Below are positions 11,652 to 23,229 of a DNA stretch of 64,000 nucleotides, piece after piece. How positions within the stretch are numbered: the first letter of the stretch is position 1; every line of letters begins with the position of its first letter. The notes beneath the pieces are model-generated. The model was given only the letters and a program-made list of their open reading frames with translations. It had not been told where the DNA came from and searched no databases. Position numbers and translations under genes: made by a program. The DNA is from Ophiosphaerella korrae (lineage: Eukaryota > Ascomycota > Dothideomycetes > Pleosporales > Phaeosphaeriaceae). The DNA lies in the NCBI GenBank assembly GCA_028456385.1, contig JALNQF010000128.1:59743-123742 (forward strand), in the 5' to 3' direction.

Positions 11652-13513
11652 CTACCCCTCCCCAAAAACAAACCCCCTCACCGACTCCACAACCGCCTCC
11701 AGATCCTCAAAAACATGCCAATTCCCCACCCCTTCCAACACCACCCCCTTGCCCCCTTCCACCCCATCCACATATGCCTGACACACCTCCGGCGGCGAAA
11801 CACCATCATCTTCACCCCCCACAACAAGCACCTTAACCCCAACACCACCTAAATCCAACCCTGGGGCATCCGCCATCGCCTCACAAGCCTTCGCATACCC
11901 CTCGGGATCCAGACCAAGAAGCGCCATCCGCACAGCCGCCACAACAACCGGATTGCCCCCACGCGTCTTTGCAGACAAAAATTCCTCCACAATACCATCA
12001 ACAACGGCGCTCATCCCTTGCTCCCTCGCCATCGCCGCCCTCTCCCTCAGCGCCCGTTGCGCCTTGCTGGAAAGCGGCGACGCGGGCGGACCCAGAAGGA
12101 CTAGTTTGTCAACCAAGCCTGGATGGTCCTGCGCGAAACGCAGGGCGGCGAGGCAGCTAATGGAGTGGGCGATGAGGATGGCGGGGGAGGAGATGTGTGC
12201 GTGGGCGAAGAGGGCTGCGAGGTCTGTGGCGAGCGAGGCCGTGGAGAGGGTGCTGGTGGGTGTTGTGGGGGAGAGGCCGTGGCCCTCGAGGTCGAATAGG
12301 TGGAGGGCGTGGGAGGCGGGGAGGGTGGAGGCGGTGATGAGGGGGGTGAAGTATTCGTGTGTTGTGCCGAGGCCGTGGGCGAAGACGATGGGGGGTCCGG
12401 TGGGGTTGCCGGTGGTTTTGTAGAAGAGGGGTTTGTTGTTGATGAGGGTTAGTGAGGAGGGTGGGATCTTTTGGGTTGGGTGGGTGGTGGTGGTGGTGGT
12501 CTGGAGCTTTTGGTAGGTTGGGTTAGTGGAGGTTGGGTCGCTGATGCGGTTTGTTAGTGTGCCTAGGCCGGTGACTGAGATGGCTACTGTGTCGCCTGGG
12601 ATGAGGTAGACGGGTGGCTTTCGTCCTATTCCAACGCCAGCGGGCTGTTATCAGAATTAGCATTCTGGAATCCGACCATAAACTCAACCCTAACTCACAG
12701 TGCCTGTTGCTAAGACATCTCCAGGCATCAGCGTCTGCCCTTCAGACATGGTCTTGATCAAATACGGAATGGAAAAGATAAGATCATCCGTCGTCGCATC
12801 CTGCCGCAGCTCTCCATTGACATGAGTTTGTACCCTCAAGACTTTATCCAGATTCGCCGCTGGGACAGCAATGGGGCCCTGAGGACAGTCATTAGTTCAC
12901 CTCTAATCCTTGGATAAGTTCAAAAACGCACCATAGGACAGAACGTATCTGCCGACTTGCCAATATAAAACTGTTTATGGTCCCTCTGCCTCTCCCGCGC
13001 AGTCACATCATTGACAATCGTATAGCCCCAAACATAGCCCATAGCATCTTCCTCCTTGATACGAAACCCGCACTTCCCAATAATCACGCCAATCTCACCC
13101 TCATAATCCAGCGTCTGCGTGAACTCCGGATGCGAATAAATCTCCTCTCCATCCGCGATGATTGACGTGAAGCGCTTGGTGAAGATGACAGGATGAGACG
13201 GCTGGTCTACCTTATCCGAGCTGTCGAAGCCCGAGCTGTTGAATTCTTTTGCATGTTCGGCATAGTTTTTGCCTACGCAGAGGACATCGCGGTGAGCGAG
13301 GGGCGGTAGGAGTTTTACACGGGATGCTGTTATAGGCTCGCCGGATCTGATAAAGTTTACCGTGCTGGTTTCAATCACCTGATAGATGTCGTTCAGAGGG
13401 GTTCCAGATCTAAAGCTCAGACGCTCAATCGTCCCGCTGGCCAGGTTGTAATGCCCAACGCAGTCCTGCCCAGTCGCTATATCCCGGTATGCGACATAGT
13501 TTGGTAAGGACAT
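11652..13513 (-). CDS. Fused fumarylacetoacetate-hydrolase-family and alpha/beta-hydrolase enzyme
   Basis: Three minus-strand exons (13513-12932, 12878-12699, 12644-11652) give 584 aa with no break in frame. Residues about 1-270 are an FAH-family domain: LCVGKNYAEHAKEF (catalytic His and Glu), DYEGEIGVIIGK with the metal-ligand acidic residues, GYTIVNDVTARERQ, and the core ending MPGDVLATGTPAGVGIGR. A Thr-rich linker (TTTTTTHP) leads to an alpha/beta hydrolase from about 300: FAHGLGTTHEYF (oxyanion region), DLEGHGLSP, nucleophile elbow IAHSISCLAAL, acid VVGGEDDGVSP and the final His in GVGNWHVFED. FAH-family enzymes and alpha/beta hydrolases act in succession in aromatic meta-cleavage pathways, so a two-step ring-fission role is plausible but inferred. 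The elbow reads A-H-S-I-S, a weak version of GxSxG. The last exon is very GC-rich, which creates spurious antisense frames. Confidence 0.88.
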
Positions 13514-15277
13514 GATAGCTGAGAAATGTTAGGCCCGAATATTGTGAATTATTGTGCCGCCACACCTGAGTATTCCCACTAGGCAGGTGTTGTGCATGAG
13601 GTCAATTAAATTCAAATCTGCTACAGAGGTGTATTCCGAAATCCGGATGGGCCATTGCCATCTCCCACGAGTCGTAAATCTGCATCAAGTCTTGCAGGGG
13701 TGATGAACATCCAATCGGCTGCACGGCAACTTCCGCCATACACGCAGATGTGCATCTCTTTTTGACTTAGAGGACGCATTCTGGATGGATGACTTGTGAT
13801 GACTACATAGTTGTACGTACTGTCGTGAGTCCTGATGGTCAGAAGTAGACGATCTGCTCCTAGCGTACGGGCCTAGTGGCCCTACTATCTAACACACCGG
13901 TCCTCATCGGCTGCATTGCATTCATCCAAAGACACCGAGGTACTTAGGTAAATTAGAGCGCTTTTCAACCACCCTTTTACTCAAATACCTCCCAAGCGCG
14001 GGGGTATTCTCGCGAATCAGAAGGCACGGCTAGTCCCTGGATCAGACACCATAGTTTACATCAGTGCGGCCGCTCACTGCATGCAACTTGGCGCTAGCAG
14101 ACTGCGATGCAACGATGAAAGGATCGAAGCGCATGGCAGCAAAACTCTATTTGCCATTTGCAACGTTCTCAAACAGGTGTACAAGGCGCAGTGCGCATAA
14201 GAGAAAGGGCCGAGACGCATGTGCCTGTGAGTAATCGCGCTGTTCAGGCAAGAAGCGAGAAACAAAGAGTTAGGCGCGCCCTCCTCGTGTCGTGTTGGTG
14301 GAACGATGTTGGCATGGAGCAAGACACTGATATATCATAATGCTTATATTTTACAGGCGCAAATGGGGGGGGGGGGGGGGCTGCGTGGGTCAGCATCTTG
14401 AAGTAGGGCTGTGTGCTTTAGACAAAGTCGATAAATGCTGCAAGAGGCATAGTGGCATAACCTCGGGAGATGGGAAGTCGTTCGGAGCGCCACTCGCCAA
14501 TACGACCAGTCAGCACATGAACGAGAGACGACAGGGTGTGGACGTTGAGGGGTCTAGACTGCTGAGCGATCGCGGAGTGTGATTCGATTTGGAGGCCATG
14601 CTCCACATTCGCAGATCGACCAATCGAGATGAAGTGTAGAAAAACTTTGCTGGAACAAGTTTACTGACGGCTCAAAGTGTCGTTAGGCACAGCCAGAGGC
14701 TCGATACAGCCTTCTTGAAACGTATCGAGATTGACGCAATCGATAATGGTTCGCTGGGCATGGTTGTGCAAAGCTTGGGCGGCTATTCCAGAATGCCCTT
14801 GGTCTGCTCCTGACAGCTTGCATGTGTGGTCTGGACTCAGCCTCCCTGGTAGCCTCGCCACACGGTTGCTGGGTGGCGTTTGCTTCGAAACGAAGATGAC
14901 AAGAAGGAATATGCAAAGGACGGCAAGGTCCGACGGTGCCGCAGAGCAATGGGATGGCCGTCAAGTGTAAATAGAATGGCCGACTCCGGGAACGCATACC
15001 GCAGACAGAACCGGAACCTTGCCGGCGCACGCAAATCAAGCTTCGCCGCCCAGCCTGTCCGTGCGGCTCGAGAGGGTCTCGACCGTGGCCCTTTTCATCA
15101 ACCGGCTTCGAACGTCAGACCACTAGAGACCGTATCCGTCACCCATGCCATTCAGCTTTCACTACCTGCAGGGGCTCCGCCGCGGAAAATGCCATGGTGT
15201 TCATGTCAGGGCATCCTTCAAATAAGCGGCCAGTCTCCCGTCACCACCTTGCACTCTCTTGACGTCTAAAAAACGTC
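13514..15277. other. Intergenic, with a 16-G tract
   Basis: About 1.8 kb between divergent genes (hydrolase fusion minus, SAM/HMG gene plus), so it must carry both promoters. A run of 16 G lies at 14365-14380. Short frames only; no gene supported. Confidence 0.5.
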
Positions 15278-17838
15278 ATGTCGATCCTGTCCCCTTCTAG
15301 CCCTACCGTACCTGAGTTGAGTGGGGCTCTGGAGCGACTGGGACTGACCGAATACCTTCAGATTCTTACCGAAAATGGCTTTCATAACTGGGAAACTGTG
15401 CTGGATATTACCGAAGAGGACCTTACCACATTGAACTTCAAGCTGGGCCACCGGCGAGCCCTACAGCGGGAGATTGCTACGTATAGAGGGCTGCCGTCGT
15501 CGATATCGCTCGAGCCGGAAAATGCCTCGAGTGAGCCAACTTCCTTGTCGACGTTGGCGTTGGAGACGTTGACGAGGCAGACGTCTACCCCGCCTCGAGA
15601 AAAAAGAAGATACAGGCGTCACCCAAAAGCAGACGAGAATGCACCTAAAAAACCAAAGACAGCCTGTACGATGAACAATTCAATCGAATTTTTTGATCCT
15701 CAACTGAATCTTTTGCTAGATGTGAACTTTGCTGACCAGCTCCGCACGGATCCCGAAGTCAGCCAGCTGTCATTTGTGAACATTGCACGGGAAGTAGGTC
15801 GAAGATGGCAAGATTTACCACCAGAGCAGAAACGCGTGTGGGAGAGCAATGCTGCAAGAGCCATGCAGGAATATGAGGCCCAGATGGACGAGTACAAGAG
15901 AACAGACAACTGGAGGAAGTATCAGCTTTATCTCAACGACTTCAAGTTGCAACAGTCACAGCCTTCTACTGGAAAGCGTCCGAATGCTAGTCGATCGACG
16001 ACAGACAGTTCAAACAACACGAGAGTCTTGTCGCGTGCTAGCCCAAGCTCGTCAGGTAGTCCCAGCGCTGCGCCTTCGCTTACAGTCGGCACCGAAGCTG
16101 AGGTGTGCCATAACGCCCTGACACTAGCCTTCAGCGAACTGGTTTCTCTTCGGGGCGAAATACTCAACTCGGGCATGCGGCCATACAACCAACATCATTT
16201 GCCTCCTGAACAATTGATGAAACGGGCAATGTATGCCTTTATCCAAGGAACGGGATCACTCGTTTATATGTGGACCTATGATGAAGCTAACAACCTGCTC
16301 AACTGCGTGTACAAGCCGAGTAAGGGGGTGGACGCTATGGATCTGGCGGAGTGCTTTACGATTGCAGCAATGGGTGCTCACTATGATATGGATTGCTTTC
16401 CAGACAGAATTCGAAGGGCGCTGTACGCTTCTGGCACTCTCCACTTCCATGAGCAGACAGCTCGGCAAGACTACTTGCGCACTATGCGCCTACTTTTGTT
16501 CATGTCTTTCTATGCATTGCTTGAGAAGCACATGAGCGCGAAATATCTTATTGGTTAGTTGGTCGCAAAGTAAGGTGTAAGCCGGTACTAATGTACAAAC
16601 AGCCGCGGGATTGCAGATTGCTCGATGGAGATTACCTCTTGTGCAGCTGCCAGGTATCATGGTCAACGATGATAACTGGAGAAAGATATATCGCAGCCTA
16701 ATCTTCATGGACTGTTGGTTATCATATACGCTGGGTTACCCTACTGAGGTTACCCCCAGCGATGTCCGGGTACGACACACGCTTTGGTTCAAGACCCAGC
16801 TGACTGTTCTAGAATGCATGCACGACATACCATCAAAATTCCATCTCAATAGAAGAACTTATCCACCAACAGGCAAGTAAGATAGGATTGATCGCTGCTG
16901 AAATCGCGAAGACGTTGGCGACACCTGAGCTCGCCACGCAGGAAATCGTATCGATCCTCACATCGAAACTAGATAGATGGCGTAAAGAAGTGCCGCACAG
17001 TTTGCAGATCGAGGTGCTTACTACGAGTAACCCGCCAGATATGACGTTATATCAGCGGCGAGCAATTCTCATGGTTCATGTGTGTTTTCATGGATGGCCT
17101 CCAGGTGTGAATTACGACTAACCAAGGATAGGTCATGTACCTCGGGGCACTCGTATTGCTATATCGTCAATTACTAGTTGCTACGACAGAGACTCAGTTG
17201 ACCGACAGTGCGGCCTGGAATTCGAATATCCCCTTTAAGGATGTTCAAAATCATCGGGATCAATGTGCGGTAGCCGCTCAGCAGATGGCACGAATCCTGG
17301 GCTTGATCTCTTTTGATGGCACATTGACCAAGCGGTGCTGGATAATCATGTGAGTAGATCTAGGCTTTAAGAGTGAAAGCAGTTTGGTTAACAGTTGAAA
17401 AGTTATTGGTCCTTTACGGCATCCATCGTCCTCCTCGTCAGCGCCACGAAAAAGATGCTGGATGGACACGCGGAAGGCGTAGAGGCAGATCTCGCGTATG
17501 CGAAAAACTGCATGGACATGCTCGAGCCGTGCCGGACCTTTGAACCCATTGCCGCACGATATCTCGACATTCTCTGGCCGCTGTACGACTCACTGCGCGA
17601 CAAGCACCAGCGCATGGTCGGCCGGTCGAAAACGAGCATATTTGCGCTTCTGCAAGCCGATCCTGCCTTGTTGAGTCCCCCGATTCTCGTGTCGAAGGAT
17701 GAAATGGGCCCGATCTGCGAGAGGCTATCTGTACTACTTACAGATCCGTTTGGGAGACGACAAAACACGCAGGACGATGGGAGCATGAGGCGTTTATTGA
17801 ATGCTGACGGATCATGCACGGTGTCTTGGTGGAAATGA
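15278..17838 (+). CDS. SAM-domain and HMG-box transcription regulator with a fungal regulatory domain
   Basis: Five exons (15278-16553, 16603-16769, 16813-17079, 17132-17349, 17403-17838) give 787 aa. Residues about 13-70 form a SAM domain (LERLGLTEYLQILTENGF, then ITEEDLTTL, LGHRRALQREI). A basic stretch with KKPKTA leads into an HMG-box-like domain at about 120-210 (LSFVNIAREVGRRWQDLPPE, then KRVWESNAARAMQEYEAQM). From about 270 a long helical region resembles the middle homology region of fungal zinc-cluster regulators: FTIAAMGAHYD, LTVLECM-type segments removed by splicing, LGYPTEVTPSDVR, SISIEELIH, KIGLIAAEIAKTLATPEL, LDRWRKEVPHSL, and YLGALVLLYRQLL. I see no Zn2Cys6 cluster, so DNA binding probably uses the HMG box. 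The 43 nt third-exon acceptor at 16812 and the 53 nt last intron were chosen because only they restore the frame. Confidence 0.85.
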
Positions 17839-19174
17839 AGGGCTCGACTGACTGTTTTACGAATGGACACTGTAAGATATGCATGCTGCCTTTGGAGTTT
17901 GGTGCTTTTCGAGATACCCGCGTACGAGCTTGTTGAGCTTTTGATTGGCCTTTGCTCTTTTTACCGAGCTTTTCAACCGGGCGGGTAGGGCTCGGATATC
18001 GAGTTGTGGATCGAAAATCTGGGGCTGGAGTTGGTGGTTGCCAGAACGATATCGTCAAACGGCACCATGTTCGATTAGGAGTTATCTCACCTTGGGTGCT
18101 GGTATGCCAGATATGGTGAAATTGTTAATAGTTTTTGGTGGAACAGCAGGACGGCTTCTGGGTCAAATGGTACTGCTTGAATGGACGAAGGAGCTGTACC
18201 GGAGTACGGAGAACATAGTACGTGGTCTCCGGGCAGCCACGCCCCAGCACGCTGCAGCACATGCGATGCACAAACTACACGTTACACGCACGGGGAGGAG
18301 AGCCGAGATAAAGAAGAAGCGCATGGTTGCACAATCCATACCTCATTCGATGTCTCGCATCATGGAATACGTATCACCCTGCGTGGTGTTGCACGAAAAA
18401 GCAATCGAGGTGCACACAAACTCGATCGACGAAGCTTGCAGGGCTTGTGCAAAGTTTATTGCAGCCAGTCCGGTGGTGATGGCGATGTAGAATGTTGTGT
18501 GTTCTGATATGGTGACATCAACGGCAGGCGGATTGGTAGCGTCTAGTTAAAATTGCGACGACTGTTGGCAACGGCAGTGCACGGTGGATCCCGTGATTGC
18601 AGTGGTCGAAGCAGGTGGTCGAGCACCAGCTCAGGATGAAAGTGCATGTTGTTGCACATGGATAGTACGTATTGAAAAAAAAACATGTCGGAAGGTCGCA
18701 CGCAAGATGACGCCTCGCTCGTGCTACTAGCGAAAAGCAGACGCACGAGAACAAGGCATGGCGGTGTCAATGTGGAGGCATGGAGGGTGTGCTGCGTGGG
18801 GTCTGGCGTGGCGCGATAAGCCAAAAGCAGCAGGCGGTTATGTCGGATAAGGAAAGGGGGGGTTGCGTGCGTGGTCTGGATGGACTGGACAGGGAATGAA
18901 GGAGCTTGGGCGCGTCATTTGGGTTGAAATGGGATAGCACACCCTTCATCATAACCCCGGGCCTATGACTTGTACTCACTCTTGTGCTTGTGCCTGTCCT
19001 TCTATTTGTACTCCTGTGGCCCCCTAGTTGCTGTCTACTTGAACTGTTGCCTCTTCCCTTTCTTTGCTTTTGTGGTCTGGATAACGCTGGGCATCTATCA
19101 ATGCTCATATCGTATCGCCCTTGGACAGTGGAGCGCGACTATATACGGGCGAATCATCACTTGACTTGAAAGCC
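17839..19174. other. Intergenic, no supported gene
   Basis: About 1.3 kb with several short frames on both strands (the longest, 17945-18490 plus, has no recognisable protein and no good start). It probably holds the 3' end of the SAM/HMG gene and the promoter of the gene at 19175. Confidence 0.45.
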
Positions 19175-20207
19175 ATGGACCAACTACAGAGCCCCTTTGC
19201 CATGCCCCACGAAGATGTAGAGGCTCTTGGTGCCAGCGAGGGATTCCGCATGCTGCGAAGCTATCTGGCAAGCAATGCCGAGTACGTAGCCTCGGCATCT
19301 TATACCGCATCATACCCACCAAGTCTAATGCGCTCACAGCTTCTGTAACACCCACGCCCAATGCGATTCCCAGGCGCAAGAAACATGGCTCCTTCACCGC
19401 GACATGCTCCATGCCCTCATCATGCCCGTCGTCGCCCTCTTCCAACGTGCCTCCACCCTCGCCGAAGCAGCCCTCTGCAGCCGCCGCAGTGAAGACCTCG
19501 AGTTGGCCTTCGCCGGTGAAGCCCGCGACGCCTTCCTCTGCCTCCAATGCTTCATCACCGAAGAAGACGACTGGTGCCGCGGCATCGGCTGCCCAGGTAT
19601 GCCCATCCCCCCCCTTCCTAAAAAACACACCAACCTAACCACACCCCCAGCATGCGTCGTCTCTGCAACCCTCTCCACCGAATCCCACATCCGCCTCACA
19701 ATCGCTGCATCCCTCCTATCCACCGCCTCCGTGTCGTCCCCAACACTGCAATCCAACAATCCCCGCGCCCTGCCCCCCCTCCCCCATATCCTGCCCGCCC
19801 TCCGCACAGCTCTGGCCTCCGACCCCTTCTGGTCCTCTGAGTCCGACATGTGGCCATACCTGTTCTCGCGCGCGACCCAGCTCTCCGCCAGTATACAGGC
19901 GCTGATCGCCGAATGCACGAACCTCGAGTCTCTCGTGTCGTCGCCCCGGCCCCGGCCCCTGCAGAATAGAGGCCTGACGTATCCGACTCTGCCGTTTGCG
20001 CGTGCCACTCACGTCGAGGAGAAGGGCGCCACGCTGCGCAAGAGTAAGTTGGCGAAGCGCCAGTTGAGGCTAAAGGATGAGGAGATCGAGCTCATGCGTC
20101 GTGTTGCGATGCAGTGCTGGGTGCGGGCGCGCGTGCCGAAGGAGGTGAGGGGCGAGGCGTTGGGCACGGGGAAGGGCGTGAGGGGCCGGAGTCTGACGTG
20201 TCCGTGA
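19175..20207 (+). CDS. Hypothetical protein with cysteine pairs, 306 aa
   Basis: Three exons (19175-19281, 19340-19596, 19651-20207). The introns (58 and 54 nt) have GTACGT and GTATGC donors and CAG acceptors, and the second contains a CTAAC branch sequence. Cysteines appear in DFCNTHAQC (about 36-44), LCLQCF (about 97) and WCRGIGCPACV (about 113-122). Residues 125-230 are helical with a Ser/Pro-rich part. The C-terminus is a basic amphipathic helix (KLAKRQLRLKDEEIELMRRV). The CPACV..TLSTESHIRLTIAASLL pattern recalls the helical regulatory regions of secondary-metabolite zinc-cluster regulators, but no N-terminal zinc cluster is present, so this is only a resemblance. The second intron is a multiple of three, so a retained form would also be open. 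Confidence 0.7.
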
Positions 20208-20519
20208 AGGATGCGTGGGTGTGATTGGTGGTTGCGTGGAAGTGGAGTGAGGAGTTGCATATGATACCCATTCTGCATTAATTTTGTTTTTGTTTGAGCG
20301 TTATTTTTGTATGTCCTTTCTTTGGGGAAGAGATGGATTGTGGAGACGACGTTTTGATTTGCGAAGATACGCTTTGGCACATCAGCTAGAGAGGTAGAAC
20401 AATAAATTTATCGTAAAGCATTTGCAGTGTTCGTATTGTGCTATATGGAAATCTTTAGTCACGAATGCTCACATACAGATTACTCTTCAATATACACATA
20501 TTATTCTACTAGATCATAT
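20208..20519. other. Intergenic, convergent 3' ends
   Basis: 312 bp between two convergent genes. AT-rich toward 20400-20520. Presumably holds both polyadenylation regions. Confidence 0.5.
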
Positions 20520-22835
20520 CTACATCAAAGTGAACACTCCACTCGTCCCGTCAAACGCTGTAATCTTCCCCCCAATCGCCTTCGCATCTCCATAATACTT
20601 AATGCGATACTTGCCCGCCGCCGGCCCGGTAAGACCCGTGTCCCATGTGATTGTTACATCACTCGATCCCAAAAGGCCGTCGATGCGCTTCCACTGGTAC
20701 ACGAGCTCCCAGTCCTCGTCGTTCTTGACCTGGGCCCACGAGTTGTCTGCGTTTTGCTTCTCAACGGCCGCAAAGGTGCCTTCAAGACGAAGGTTGTTGC
20801 GGGGATTGGCGCCAGCGAAGGTGGCGCTGACAAGGGCACCACGGGCGTAGGTAGCAGAAATATCTTTTGTGACTTTGCCGTAGGAACGGCCAATGCCAGT
20901 GCCGTCGTAGACGACGCCGGTGATGAGGGAGAAGCTCTTGTCGCGGTTGTCGGGGGGTGAGGGGCCGGCAGGCGGTGAGCCGGTGGCTGAGTCGGCAAGG
21001 AAGGGGAGATTGGTCAGGGTGGAATTGATGTATGCATTTAGAGTGTGGGGACCGTGGAGGGTGGAGGCACCTTCGTACCGCTGAATGTTGTACTCTTCCT
21101 CGGTGGCAATATAGTGCACGTAGCTGTTTGCTGGGCCACCTAGAACAACGATGGGGTCCTTGACTATGCCGGAAGATTCAATCTGGTTGTGGACTGCCTC
21201 GCGCCAGCGTCGGCCGGACATGGTTGTTGCCTCACCTGGTGATACAACAATGACGAGCTGACCAACGCGCATGACCTGAATGTCAACAATATTTGGAGAC
21301 CATTGATATGGAACCTTGGCTTCTCCAACGTTTAGTAGAACGGGCTTAGGGTATTGGCAATTCCTCTGCTCTTGGCTCGGGGGTGCAATGGCGCTTCCAA
21401 CGATGTTCCAGAAGGGGTTGTTTGGCGTGCCAGGGTCATTTTGTACAAAGTCGAAAGCTCCAGGCCCGTCGGATGTCCCTGCAGCAAAGGAATTACCCAT
21501 GGCTGCTGGGCATGTACGCACGGTGGTACCGTTCTTCAGCGTAAAGGAAAAGTTGGCGAAATCGACAAAAGTATGGAAAGAGCGAACCTTGCCAGAAATG
21601 GATTTGAAGCTCCCGCTGTCGCTGTATATGCCCTTTGCGCCCTGGAATTGGCGTTTGCCAATCTCGTAGCAGGACTTTGCGCCTCCATCGTCCAAGCCGA
21701 AGAAGGGACCACGACCATGGCAAGCTTGGCTCTTACCTCCGCAGGTGCTGTCGTTGAGCCTGCATTCACTGCCAGTGCCATCTTCACAGTAGGCGCCAAG
21801 AACATTTGGTGTGGTATCACCGACGTTGGCTTGGGAGAAACCGGCCACGAAACCCTCTGCAGCATCAGAGATAGAAGCAGCGTCTTTCTCAAAGAGATAA
21901 GCGGCTACACCCTTGTTATCGCCAGCAACAAGCGTCTGGTTGCCGAGTAGACTAGTGCCGTGCACGGGGAACCAGTTTAGTATGCCCAAACTCTTCTTAT
22001 CACTAGCTCTTGTCAACTTCAGCAGAGTCATGGTCTTGTCTACATCATCGCCATATCGAGCCCTCTCCTGCTCTGGATTCGCTAGGTATGCAAACAAGCT
22101 GCGATTGATGTTTGTGTCTGAAATCCTGGCACTAGCAACACTGAGTGTGCCTACAGCCAGGCCTTCGTGCGCTCGCTTGATAGACAGCACAGCGCCATCG
22201 ACGATGGCGTTGTAGCTCTGCTTGTCAAAGCCCAAGCTGGTGATTTGCGGGAGGAGGTAGTTGAGCCAAGCGGCAGGCCCAGCATGGCTGTGGGTGCCTG
22301 TCACGGCCACGTTATCCTTGGTGTAGACAGAGTAGTCAGGTCCCAGGGCTTTCAAGCCCTCTAAGATGCCGTTGCGGATGGCAGTGTCTCCGGACTGGGT
22401 GTCAAGAACTAAATACACGATACGCTCACTAGGGGTACTAGGGTTTCCAACGATGAAGGCGCGCGAGTAAATTCGCTGACGAAGGCCAGTTCCAATTTGA
22501 GACGAATTGGCATAGCCCATCAGATTGAGCTCCACAACGGGACTACAGGAGCATCAGCACAGTCATTTTGCAGAGGTATCACTGCATGCCTACCCAGTGA
22601 TATCTGCCTTTCCCACACCCACCAGGTACGCCGAGGGGTCGTCGGCCTGGGGGCCACTCTGCTTCTCACTGATGAAGTTGGGGTGTTGCTGTTGGGCGCC
22701 ATTGTAGTAGGCCTTGTCCAGTTTTGTGTGCCAGAAATCGACCTTGGAGAAGCCCAAGGAGACAAACAGCTGGCCAACAATCAGGGACGCAATGAGCGCA
22801 GAGCCCAGGGCAACGAGGATGTGTGAGCGGGCCAT
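20520..22835 (-). CDS. Neutral/alkaline ceramidase
   Basis: Two minus-strand exons (22835-22594, 22542-20520) give 754 aa, a normal length for the family. Residues about 6-27 form a hydrophobic signal or signal-anchor helix (ILVALGSALIASLIVGQLFV). The catalytic domain begins at YLVGVGKADITGP. It has the GTHSHAGPAAW zinc histidines (His165, His167), then NWFPVHGTSL (His near 275) and AGDNKGVAAYLFE. The nucleophile hexapeptide is GDTTPN at 322-327, where the described enzymes have Ser in the fourth place (GDVSPN). The C-terminal part is the Ceramidase_alk immunoglobulin-like domain with VTITWDTGL and KYRIKYYGDAK. It hydrolyses ceramide to sphingosine and fatty acid, probably in the secretory pathway or outside the cell. 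Several N-glycosylation sequons (NRS, NGT, NST) fit this. Confidence 0.93.
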
Positions 22836-23229
22836 TCTCGCAGCCAGATATCAAAGGCGGAAGAGGGCGGCTGTGAACACGGGCGCATCGGAGAGGCTAC
22901 ACACCCGCTATATAGATTGTGTATGTCACTGCTGCTGGTGTGTAGACAGGGTCGGAGTGAATGTGACAGGAGAACCAAGGGTCACAACAGGTCTAACGTG
23001 TTAATGACTTGACCGCGTCGCATGTGGAAGGAGAACAGCAGCTGTGGGCTGTGGTTGGACGTTGGTGACGGTAGTCAACCTAGCAGACGTGCGCATGACG
23101 GCGACTAGACTAGCGCAGGCAGGGGTACATCTTGTAATTTTCCAGCCGAGTTATTGGAAGCTAGTTGTAACTAGTTGTAACTTCACTCGACGCGACCTTC
23201 CCCCCAGTAATCTCCTCGAACAGGACACA
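22836..23229. promoter_or_regulatory. Divergent promoter region, ceramidase and SPF27-like gene
   Basis: 394 bp between divergent start codons. A short direct repeat CTAGTTGTAA occurs twice at 23162-23181. No other site can be assigned. Confidence 0.45.

Noticed and set aside
11953..12423. 156-codon plus-strand frame opposite the alpha/beta hydrolase
   Set aside because: Antisense shadow in a very GC-rich exon; the minus strand carries clear catalytic motifs.
17945..18490. 181-codon plus-strand frame downstream of the SAM/HMG gene
   Set aside because: No ATG at the frame start, no recognisable domain, overlapped by other frames of similar quality.
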